From the NCBI GenBank assembly GCA_027027485.1, contig JALVLL010000275.1:1-6629 (forward strand): a DNA stretch of 6,629 bases, read 5' to 3'. This DNA is from Candidatus Bipolaricaulota bacterium. Its GTDB lineage: Bacteria > Bipolaricaulota > Bipolaricaulia > Bipolaricaulales > Bipolaricaulaceae. Position 1 is the first letter of the stretch. Each line of letters opens with the position of its first letter. The notes beneath the pieces were generated by a model. The model saw nothing but the letters and a program-made list of their open reading frames with translations, was not told where the DNA came from and made no database searches. The position numbers and the translations under genes were made by a program. Below, piece by piece: positions 1 through 5,377 of the stretch.

Positions 1-314
1 TAAAGGAGCACGGGCTGGTGATCGCCACCGCCGAGGGCGCAGTGCTCATCACCGAGTGTGCCCAGCCCGGGGTGCACCGGTTGGCCGCCAGGGCCGCCTC
101 CCTGGCCGGGGGCAGGCTCCGCTTCGTCCTCGGGGGCTTCCATCTGGAGGGGATCGGAGAGGGGAAGCTCGCCGCCCTGATCGGGGCGCTGCGGGATCTC
201 ACCTCCGCGGTCTTCCCCGGCCACTGCACGGGAAAGGGTCCTTCCTCCGCCCTCATCGCCGCGTTCCCGGGAAGCGAGGCGCTCCGGGCCGGCTTCTCCC
301 TGCAGACGGACTGA
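1..314 (+). CDS. Metallo-beta-lactamase-fold hydrolase, C-terminal part (COG1237-like), cut by window edge
   Basis: The reading frame is open to the left edge (first full codon at base 3) and ends with TGA at 312-314, so this is the last ~104 residues of a longer protein. The segment LVIATAEGAVLITECAQPGV matches the region just before and around the third metal motif of the MBL proteins often annotated as dihydropterin-ribofuranosyl-aminobenzene phosphate synthase-like. GGFHLEG and PGHCTGKG further on match the late histidine motifs of the same family. Members are usually about 250-300 residues; physiological substrates are mostly unknown. The family normally reads TGCSHxG where this protein has TECAQPG, so a usual histidine is Gln here. 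A GTG at 18 with AAAGGAG before it could mimic a start, but the codons before it (Lys-Glu-His-Gly-Leu) already fit the family, so I treat the gene as running in from the left. It lies on the same strand as the flavodiiron operon but is separated from it by a promoter. Confidence 0.75.
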   Translation, partial: KEHGLVIATAEGAVLITECAQPGVHRLAARAASLAGGRLRFVLGGFHLEGIGEGKLAALIGALRDLTSAVFPGHCTGKGPSSALIAAFPGSEALRAGFSLQTD

Positions 315-327
315 GCCGCCCGACGCC

Positions 328-361
328 TTAGCCAAAGCTGGCTATAGCCAGTTTTGGCTAA
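328..361. promoter_or_regulatory. Tandem palindrome, probable operator (two TAGCCA-N4-TGGCTA units)
   Basis: Bases 329-344 read TAGCCA-AAGC-TGGCTA, and bases 345-360 directly after them read TAGCCA-GTTT-TGGCTA. Each unit is an inverted repeat, and together they form a larger palindrome with 15-base arms (328-342 and 347-361) that pairs fully apart from one G-T position. The unit centres are 16 bp apart, about one and a half helical turns, so two bound dimers would sit on roughly opposite faces of the DNA. The element lies 14 bases after the stop of the upstream gene and 31 bases before the -35 box of the flavodiiron operon. No T-rich run follows it on the + strand, which argues against a standard intrinsic terminator, though a hairpin role in the mRNA end of the upstream gene is possible. 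The regulator is unknown; a DtxR- or MarR-type dimer acting on iron or redox is only a guess from the genes downstream. Confidence 0.65.
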
Positions 362-391
362 AGGAGAGGGGTGGCAAGACGAAAATGAAAC

Positions 392-420
392 TTGTTTTCT
401 TTTGGTTGCCGGGGTATAAA
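392..420 (+). promoter_or_regulatory. Sigma-70-type promoter of the fprA operon
   Basis: TTGTTT at 392-397 and TATAAA at 415-420 are separated by 17 bases, the optimal spacing for a housekeeping promoter. The bases just upstream (382-391) are A-rich, standing out from the GC-rich surroundings, and could act as an UP-like element. Transcription would start near 427, leaving a leader of only about 13 bases that consists mainly of the ribosome binding site GGAGGTG (429-435). Confidence 0.65.
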
Positions 421-439
421 GCCCTCCCGGAGGTGAAAG

Positions 440-1645
440 ATGAACGCACGTGAGATCCGCCCCGGGATCTTCTGGGTCGGGGTGAACGATAGGACCACCG
501 ATCTCTTCGAAGGTGTATGGCCCCTTCCCCACGGGGTGAGCTATAACGCGTACCTTGTAATCGGCGAAAGGGTCGCCCTGATAGACACGGTGAAAGCCCA
601 CTTCGCCGAGGATCTCCTACGCAACATATCCCAAGTTATCTCCCTCGAAAGGCTGGATTACATCGTGGTGAACCACATGGAGCCGGACCATTCAGGCGCC
701 CTCCCCGCCGTCCTTCGCCAGGCCCCCAGCGCCACCGTCCTCGCCACCCCCCAGGCCCTCCCCATGCTCGCGAGCTTCTACGGGATCACCGAGCGGGTGA
801 AGCCCGTCTCCGACGGGGAGCGGATCGATCTCGGGGGGAAAGCGCTGGCCTTTCATCACATCCCCTTCGTCCACTGGCCCGAGACCATGGCCACTTACGA
901 GGAGACCGAGCGGGTGCTTTTCACCTGCGACGCCTTCGGGGGCTTCCACGCCCTGGACGGGGTCCTCTTCGACGACGAGGTGGAGGTGTGGGAGTACGAG
1001 GACGAGATCCTCAGGTACTTCTCCAACATCGTGGGGATGCACTCGAGGCCTGTACTTCGCGCCATCGAGAAGCTCAAGGGCTTGGATATCGCGGTGATCG
1101 CCCCCTCCCATGGCCTGGTGTGGCGCCGGGACCCGGTCCATATACTGGAGATGTACTCCCGCTGGGCCCGGATGGAGGCCCTGCCGGAGGTAACACTGGT
1201 GTTCGGCTCCATGTACGGCTTCACTTCCCGGATGGCCGAGGCGGTGGCCCGGGGGGTGAAGAAGGCGGGGCTCAAGGTGAAGGTCCTGGACGCCGCCCGC
1301 ACCCACGTGAGCTTCCTCATCCGGGAGGCATGGAAGAGGAAGGGCCTCATCATCGGGGCCCCAACCTATGACACCGGGATCTTTCCCCCGGTGGAGTACT
1401 TCCTGAGGCTCTTGGAGCGAAAGCGCCTCCGGGACAGGGTCGTCGGGGTTTTCGGATCTTACGGCTGGAAAGGGGGCGCAGTGGATAAGATAATGGAGCG
1501 CGTCGGGCCCTTGGGATGGGAAGTAGTGGATACCCTTGGTTTCCACGGCGCCCCGTCCCCGGACGACCTGGCCCGGGCTGAATCATTGGGGGAGAAGGTG
1601 GCGACGCGGGTCAGGGAAGCGGCCTCCGTTGCCGAGGCCATCTAG
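440..1645 (+). CDS. fprA: Flavodiiron protein (O2/NO reductase), class A
   Basis: This cytoplasmic enzyme reduces O2 to water and/or NO to N2O with electrons usually supplied by rubredoxin. Residues 1-245 are the metallo-beta-lactamase-like diiron domain. The ligand set is complete: H79-x-E81-x-D83-H84 (motif HMEPDH), H145, D164 and H224, with spacing that matches characterised rubredoxin:oxygen oxidoreductases as I remember them. Residues ~250-395 are a flavodoxin domain, with the FMN-phosphate loop SMYGFT (257-262) and the later flavin loops GAPTYDTGIFPP and GSYGWKGGA. The 401-residue length is that of the simple two-domain class. There is no fused rubredoxin or flavin reductase, and no rubredoxin gene is visible here, so the electron donor must be encoded elsewhere. 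The ATG has GGAGGTG 4 bases upstream. It is the first gene of an operon with the bacterioferritin-like gene 12 bases downstream, fitting a role in O2 and iron homeostasis of an anaerobe. O2 versus NO preference cannot be read from the sequence. Confidence 0.95.
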   Translation: MNAREIRPGIFWVGVNDRTTDLFEGVWPLPHGVSYNAYLVIGERVALIDTVKAHFAEDLLRNISQVISLERLDYIVVNHMEPDHSGALPAVLRQAPSATVLATPQALPMLASFYGITERVKPVSDGERIDLGGKALAFHHIPFVHWPETMATYEETERVLFTCDAFGGFHALDGVLFDDEVEVWEYEDEILRYFSNIVGMHSRPVLRAIEKLKGLDIAVIAPSHGLVWRRDPVHILEMYSRWARMEALPEVTLVFGSMYGFTSRMAEAVARGVKKAGLKVKVLDAARTHVSFLIREAWKRKGLIIGAPTYDTGIFPPVEYFLRLLERKRLRDRVVGVFGSYGWKGGAVDKIMERVGPLGWEVVDTLGFHGAPSPDDLARAESLGEKVATRVREAASVAEAI

Positions 1646-1657
1646 AAAGGAGGCGTT

Positions 1658-2074
1658 ATGGCGTCCGAGAGGCTGAAGGACTTACTGAACCGCGCCATCG
1701 CGCGGGAGATCCAGGTCTCGATCCAGTACATCTGGCAGCACATCCGCGCCACGGGGATCGAGTCCCTGGAGTTCGCCGATAGGGTGAAGGGGATAGCCAT
1801 CCAGGAGATGAAGCACGCCGAGGACATCGCCGAAAGGCTCGACTACCTCGGCGGCGATCCCACCACCCAGCCCGCCCCCATCAAGGTGGGCAAGACCCTC
1901 GAGGAGATGATCCGGAACGACATCGAGGCCGAGGAGGAGGCCATCTCCCTCTACCGCGAGATCATAAAGACCGCCGTGGAAGAGGGCGACTACGTTACCG
2001 AGCGGCTCTTCAAGCAAATCCTGCAGGACGAGGAGGAGCACCACGACGAGTTCCTGAAGATGGCGGGAAGGTAA
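1658..2074 (+). CDS. bfr: Bacterioferritin-like diiron protein, short form
   Basis: This is a 138-residue four-helix protein of the ferritin-like superfamily. It aligns along its length with bacterioferritin. The diiron ligands are in register: E17 (helix A, AREIQ), E50 and H53 (helix B, QEMKHAE), E92 (helix C), and E125 and H128 (helix D, DEEEH). M51 sits where bacterioferritin has its inter-subunit haem-ligand methionine, so haem binding is possible. It ends about 20 residues before a typical 158-residue bacterioferritin, lacking the short fifth helix that lines the four-fold channel of the 24-mer cage. The likely job is ferroxidation with O2 or H2O2 and iron storage or detoxification; a smaller oligomer or a rubrerythrin-like peroxidase role is an alternative, although no rubredoxin domain is present. 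A strong AAAGGAGG (1646-1653) precedes the ATG. It is co-transcribed with fprA, placing O2 removal and iron handling under one promoter. Confidence 0.85.
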   Translation: MASERLKDLLNRAIAREIQVSIQYIWQHIRATGIESLEFADRVKGIAIQEMKHAEDIAERLDYLGGDPTTQPAPIKVGKTLEEMIRNDIEAEEEAISLYREIIKTAVEEGDYVTERLFKQILQDEEEHHDEFLKMAGR

Positions 2075-2075
2075 C

Positions 2076-2474
2076 GTGACCTGGAAGAGACTGGTAGAGA
2101 GGGAGTACTTCGAGACCGATCGGGAGTTCGTGGAGAACGTCCTCCCCATAGGCTCGGTGGATATCTCCTCCTTCGGGCTCATCGCCGACGCCACCAAGTA
2201 CGTCCTGGTGGAGGAGGGCGGGGAGGTCCACATCCGCCCCGAGGTGGCCGCCCTACGGGAGATCATCGACTCCCTCTCCCGCGGCGGGACCGCGGTATCT
2301 CCCCGGGATGCCGAGGCCGCGGTGCGCAAGTTCGCCGAGCTCTGGGAGGAGCGGATTAAGGCCCGGGGCAAATGGGAGAACCTCGTCTCCTACGCCCGGG
2401 AACAGGGGGAGATAAGAAGGCCCAGCGAGGAGCCGGAGAGGAAAAGGAAATGGGGGTGGCCGTTCAGGAGGTGA
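2076..2474 (+). CDS. Unrecognised small protein, third gene of the fprA operon
   Basis: I do not recognise the family of this 132-residue protein. It starts with GTG one base after the stop of the bacterioferritin-like gene and has only a weak ribosome binding site (GGGAAGG, 2065-2071), so its translation is probably coupled to that gene. There is no signal peptide or membrane segment. Residues 1-55 look like mixed strands and helices (core around VLPIGSVDISSFGLIADATKYVL, residues 22-44). Residues ~55-105 look helical, rich in Ala, Glu and Arg. The last ~20 residues are strongly basic and aromatic (RKRKWGWPFRR), a tail that might contact membrane or nucleic acid. It contains no cysteine and a single histidine, so it is unlikely to bind iron or carry electrons itself. 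The stop codon lies inside the hairpin at 2453-2484. Context suggests an accessory role in oxygen or iron response; this is inference only. Confidence 0.75.
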   Translation: MTWKRLVEREYFETDREFVENVLPIGSVDISSFGLIADATKYVLVEEGGEVHIRPEVAALREIIDSLSRGGTAVSPRDAEAAVRKFAELWEERIKARGKWENLVSYAREQGEIRRPSEEPERKRKWGWPFRR

Positions 2475-2484
2475 CGGCCACCCC
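2453..2484. terminator. Bidirectional hairpin terminator between convergent operons
   Basis: GGGGTGGCCGT (2453-2463) and ACGGCCACCCC (2474-2484) form a perfect 11-bp stem with a 10-base loop. The + operon stop codon (2472-2474) falls at the edge of the loop. On the minus strand the stem is followed by CATTTCCTTTTCC, a T-rich stretch, so it resembles a classic intrinsic terminator better for the lepB-epimerase-osmC side. On the + strand the following TCCCCTCG is less T-rich. It lies 16 bases beyond the osmC-like gene's stop. Confidence 0.65.
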
Positions 2485-2500
2485 TCCCCTCGAAGTCCGC

Positions 2501-2896
2501 TCAGGCCTCGAACTCCAGTGAGACGGGGTTCGTCCGCTTCAGGGTATTCCCCACCAGGCAGGACTCGATGAACGCCCGCGCCTTGTCCTTAAGCTCCGCT
2601 GGGAGCGATGGGAAACGCAGCACCGCCGAGAAATCGGTGAGCCTCATGGGGCTTTGGACCGTCTCCGCCCGGGCCTCCACCTCGATCCCCTCCGGGGAGA
2701 GCCCGTTCCTCTGGGCGAACATGGCGGCGAAGATCCCCACGCACGAGGCCAAGGCCGCCACCAAGAGCTCCGGGGGCGTCGGCCCCCTGTCGTTACCGCC
2801 CTTGTCCCGCGGTAGGTCCGCGGTCAACTTGTGCCCACGGATCTCGATATCGAACGAGATCCCACCCGCATAGGTCGCCTTAGCTTGATTCGCCAT
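2501..2896 (-). CDS. OsmC/Ohr-family protein
   Basis: This is a 131-residue protein of the OsmC-like fold, in which two conserved cysteines reduce organic or hydrogen peroxides using thiol or lipoyl donors. The two cysteines are in place: C52 in the helix segment AALASCVGIF, preceded by the family motif GPTPPELL (38-45), and C113 in ESCLVGNTL. The start resembles the YhfA-like or general OsmC subgroup more than Ohr, so the substrate is open. The ATG at 2894-2896 has AAAGGAGG upstream, 12 bases after the epimerase gene. It is the last gene of the minus-strand operon before the shared terminator. The fprA operon faces it from the other side, so two oxidative-defence functions meet here although they are separately transcribed. 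The family call is firm; the exact peroxide substrate is not. Confidence 0.9.
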   Translation of the reverse strand: MANQAKATYAGGISFDIEIRGHKLTADLPRDKGGNDRGPTPPELLVAALASCVGIFAAMFAQRNGLSPEGIEVEARAETVQSPMRLTDFSAVLRFPSLPAELKDKARAFIESCLVGNTLKRTNPVSLEFEA

Positions 2897-2908
2897 TAGG
2901 CCTCCTTT

Positions 2909-3892
2909 CTAGACCATGCCGCTTTCCCGGAACCAATCCACCGCCCGCCTGAGGGCTTCCCCGGCGGGCATGGGATCGTAGCCCAACTCCTCCCGGGCCT
3001 TGCGGATGTCGAAGAACTCGTAATACCGCGTCATCCTCACCGTGTCGGGGGTCATCCTGGGCCTTTTCCCGGTGAGGAGGCAGAACCAGGCGTTCAGGTA
3101 GGAGAGGGGAAGGGCTAAGGTATAGGGGAACCTGAACCTGGGCGCGGGAATCCCCGTGATCTCAGAGAGGATGTCCAGCATCTCCTTCATGGTGAGGTTC
3201 TCCCCTCCCAGGATGTAGCACTCGCCGGGCCTCCCCCGCTCCAGGGCGAGGATATGGCCTTCCGCCACGTCCTCGACCGCCACCACGTTGAGCCCGGTGT
3301 CCATATAGGCCGGAAGCTTCCGGCGAAGGAAATCGAGGATGACCTGGCCGGTGGGTGTGGGCTTTACGTCGTAGGGCCCCACGGGGAAAGAGGGGTTCAC
3401 GATCACCACCGGAAGCCCCCTCCTCGCGAACTCCAGTGCTACCTGCTGGGCCAGGTACTTGCTCCTCTTGTAATCGCCGATCAGTACCTCGGGGCGGACC
3501 GGGGTCTCCTCGGTGGCGGGCTTCTCCTTGGTGCCGCGCCCCAAGGCCGCGATGGAGCTCGTGTAGACCACCCGTTCCACCCCCAGCTCCTGGGCCGCCC
3601 GGAGGACGTTCCGGGTGCCGTCCACGTTCACCTCGTAGATGAGCCTTCGGGGCCGCACCCAGAAGGAGTAGAGTGCCCCGACGTGGAAGACGACCTCACA
3701 TCCCTCCATACCCCGCTTCACGGAGGGGAAATCCCGGAGCTCCCCCTCCACCACTTCGATGGGCAGCCCCTCGATATTGCGGCGGTCCGAGGTGGGGCGC
3801 ACCAGGGCCTTGACCTCGAAGCCCTTCCCAAGCAGGGCCCGGACCACGTTGGCCCCGATGAACCCCGTGGCGCCGGTGACGAAGGCCCTCAT
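2909..3892 (-). CDS. hpnA: NAD-dependent epimerase/dehydratase, HpnA-like
   Basis: This is a 327-residue extended short-chain dehydrogenase. The Rossmann motif GATGFIG is at residues 7-13, the catalytic serine region YTSS at 110-113 and the YxxxK pair Y141/K145 in YKRSK. The segments LVRPTSDRRNIEGL, NPSFPVGPYDVKPTPTG and ILGGENLTM closely match, from memory, the proteins called hopanoid-associated sugar epimerase (HpnA). Length also fits. The reaction is presumably NAD(P)-dependent epimerisation or reduction of a nucleotide-sugar or similar substrate in the cytosol. No other hopanoid gene (squalene-hopene cyclase, HpnB-like, HpnH-like) lies nearby, and many HpnA-like proteins occur outside hopanoid clusters, so a hopanoid role is unproven. 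It begins one base after the lepB stop (TGAGATG), implying coupled translation, and is followed after 12 bases by the OsmC-family gene. Confidence 0.85.
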   Translation of the reverse strand: MRAFVTGATGFIGANVVRALLGKGFEVKALVRPTSDRRNIEGLPIEVVEGELRDFPSVKRGMEGCEVVFHVGALYSFWVRPRRLIYEVNVDGTRNVLRAAQELGVERVVYTSSIAALGRGTKEKPATEETPVRPEVLIGDYKRSKYLAQQVALEFARRGLPVVIVNPSFPVGPYDVKPTPTGQVILDFLRRKLPAYMDTGLNVVAVEDVAEGHILALERGRPGECYILGGENLTMKEMLDILSEITGIPAPRFRFPYTLALPLSYLNAWFCLLTGKRPRMTPDTVRMTRYYEFFDIRKAREELGYDPMPAGEALRRAVDWFRESGMV

Positions 3893-3893
3893 C

Positions 3894-5033
3894 TCACCAC
3901 TTGGAGGCCCCGAAGTAGCCGTTCATGAGGCCGAAGCGAGATAAGGGCCATATCCTGAGGAAAGGTTCCCCGATGAAGGCCCTCTTGGGGACGAAGCCCC
4001 AGTAGCGGGAGTCATAGGAGTTCATGGTGTTATCGCCGAGGACGAAGAAGAGGCCCTCCGGCACCACGGTGGGCTTCACCCCGTAGCGCATCCTGGGGTC
4101 GCCCTTGAAGTAGAGGGGATATATCCTGATGCCGTCGTCCTCGAGGAAGAGTTCGAAGGATGCCTCCACCACGTCCCCGTGGGGGGTGATCCAACGGTCC
4201 AAGATCTTCCACTCCTCCCCGGGATCCATGACCCTGACCATGGCCTCCGGGGAGAGGGGGCGCGAGTTCCGGGAGAAGGTCCTCAGGATCCCATCGGGGA
4301 TCTTCCCCTTGTCCAGGGATGCCGCGGCCTCCGCGGGGTCATCGGTGCGGTAGAGGAAACTCAGGTACCGGGCCGGCTTTCCGTCCACGCGCACCAGGCC
4401 ATCGTCGCCGATCCAGACCTCCTGCCCCCCCACCGCCACGAGCCGCTTCACGTAGCGGGCGTAACGGGTCTTGTAACGTATCCCGAGGTCCCTGAGACCA
4501 GCTGCATCCTCCGGCACCCTCACCTTGAGCTCGACCAGCCGCGCGTCCCGCATCACGGTGAAGGAAAGCTCCTTCCCCCGGTGAGCCACGATCCGGGCTT
4601 CGATGACATCCATGTGGGATACCGGTTCCCCGGCCACCCCCACCAGGGGGTTCCCGGGCTGTACGATCCTGTCGCCGGGGAGGAACCCGGCCTCATGGGC
4701 GGGGCTCCCCTGTTCCACCCCCGTCACCCGGAGCTCCTCCAGCTTCCAGAAGACGATCACGTCCCCGGGGTCCGGGCTCCGGAACCGATATGAGATCCGG
4801 TCCACGAAGAACCGGTCGCCGGGGTTTATGGTGGGGACCATGGACTCGGAGGGGACGTACATGTGTACGGCGACGAAGTTGATGATGAGGAGGGCGATGG
4901 CCACCGCCTCCACGATGGCCTCGAGCCAACCCAAGAGGTAGGCGGCCACCGGCCCGGGATACCATCCGAACCGGTGGGCCAGCCGGACTATCGGCGGTGG
5001 CTTCTTCTTCCTCTTTTTGCGGCGGAAGATCAT
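3894..5033 (-). CDS. lepB: Type I signal peptidase with internal PDZ domain
   Basis: This membrane protease removes signal peptides from exported proteins at the outer face of the cytoplasmic membrane. A basic N-terminus (MIFRRKKRKKK) precedes one hydrophobic segment (~38-58), giving an N-in orientation. The catalytic serine is S64 in PSESMVPTI, followed by NPGDRFFVDR and PGDVIVFW (89-96). The general-base lysine is K196 in RYVKRLVAVGGQ, and the late box GDNTMNSYDSRYWGFVP lies at 333-349. All catalytic boxes are intact. At 379 residues it is long (E. coli 324, Gram-positive forms about 180-200). Residues ~101-175 have a PDZ pattern (GSPAHEAGFLPGDRIV, then MRDARLVELKV) and are inserted between boxes that are nearly adjacent in usual enzymes. 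A second extra region (~220-315) lies where Gram-negative enzymes carry their additional domain. The start overlaps the rplS stop as ATGA, so translation is coupled. lepB directly downstream of rplS is a common bacterial arrangement. Confidence 0.95.
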   Translation of the reverse strand: MIFRRKKRKKKPPPIVRLAHRFGWYPGPVAAYLLGWLEAIVEAVAIALLIINFVAVHMYVPSESMVPTINPGDRFFVDRISYRFRSPDPGDVIVFWKLEELRVTGVEQGSPAHEAGFLPGDRIVQPGNPLVGVAGEPVSHMDVIEARIVAHRGKELSFTVMRDARLVELKVRVPEDAAGLRDLGIRYKTRYARYVKRLVAVGGQEVWIGDDGLVRVDGKPARYLSFLYRTDDPAEAAASLDKGKIPDGILRTFSRNSRPLSPEAMVRVMDPGEEWKILDRWITPHGDVVEASFELFLEDDGIRIYPLYFKGDPRMRYGVKPTVVPEGLFFVLGDNTMNSYDSRYWGFVPKRAFIGEPFLRIWPLSRFGLMNGYFGASKW

Positions 5034-5377
5034 CGGATATGGTGGATGTTGGAGTAACGACGCAGGTAGAAGGGGCGTGCCTGGCGGACCTTGCGGGAGC
5101 GTTTCACCACCTCGATCTTCTCCACGTTGGGCGAATAGATGTAGAAGGTGCGTTCCACCCCCACCCCGGCGGCGATCTTCCGCACCGTCACCGTGGAGCG
5201 GGCCCCGGAGCCCGACCGCTTGAGCACCACGCCCTCGAAGACCACGGTCCTCTCACGGGAGCCCTCCCGGATCCGCTCGTGGACCCGGATGATATCGCCG
5301 GGGCGGAACTCCGGGATCTCCTTGTCGACGGTGAATTTCGATTCCACCATGCGGATGAGGTCGTCGTAGCCCATCAT
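5030..5377 (-). CDS. rplS: 50S ribosomal protein L19
   Basis: L19 sits at the 30S-50S interface of the large subunit. The 115-residue product shows the family core clearly: IPEFRPGDIIRVHERI (21-36), a glycine-serine hinge VFEGVVLKRSGSG, TVRKIAAGVGVERTF and SPNVEKIEVVKRSRKVRQARPFYLR. The usual C-terminal GKAARIKE-type tail is absent; the protein ends YLRRYSNIHHIR. The chosen start (5375-5377) overlaps the stop of the methyltransferase gene as ATGA and has AAGGAG 7 bases upstream (5385-5390). A second in-frame ATG follows immediately and cannot be excluded. The stop in turn overlaps the lepB start by 4 bases, so translation of methyltransferase, L19 and LepB is linked throughout. Confidence 0.95.
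   Translation of the reverse strand: MMGYDDLIRMVESKFTVDKEIPEFRPGDIIRVHERIREGSRERTVVFEGVVLKRSGSGARSTVTVRKIAAGVGVERTFYIYSPNVEKIEVVKRSRKVRQARPFYLRRYSNIHHIR

Noticed and set aside
1..20. TAA at 1-3, AAAGGAG and GTG at 18 looking like a gene start for a 98-residue protein
   Set aside because: The codons before the GTG (Lys-Glu-His-Gly-Leu) continue the MBL-family alignment, so the start-like signal is probably chance; the missing upstream sequence prevents certainty.
381..404. Imperfect A-rich/T-rich inverted repeat around the -35 box
   Set aside because: The arms have mismatches and a two-base loop, and simple A and T runs give such repeats by chance; the stretch is better read as promoter-associated AT-rich DNA.
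692..1546. Long open frame (284 codons) on the minus strand opposite fprA
   Set aside because: It is antisense to a protein with complete flavodiiron motifs, its translation is low-complexity (Gly, Pro, His-rich) without any family motif, and such frames are expected in GC-rich DNA.
1682..2371. Minus-strand open frame of 229 codons opposite the bacterioferritin and third gene
   Set aside because: It spans two well-supported + strand genes and shows no recognisable domain or ribosome binding site; the leucine/valine-rich part is the mirror of acidic helices on the other strand.
3254..3928. Plus-strand open frame of 224 codons opposite the epimerase
   Set aside because: The translation is His/Pro/Gly-rich with no motif, and the minus-strand epimerase explains the region fully.
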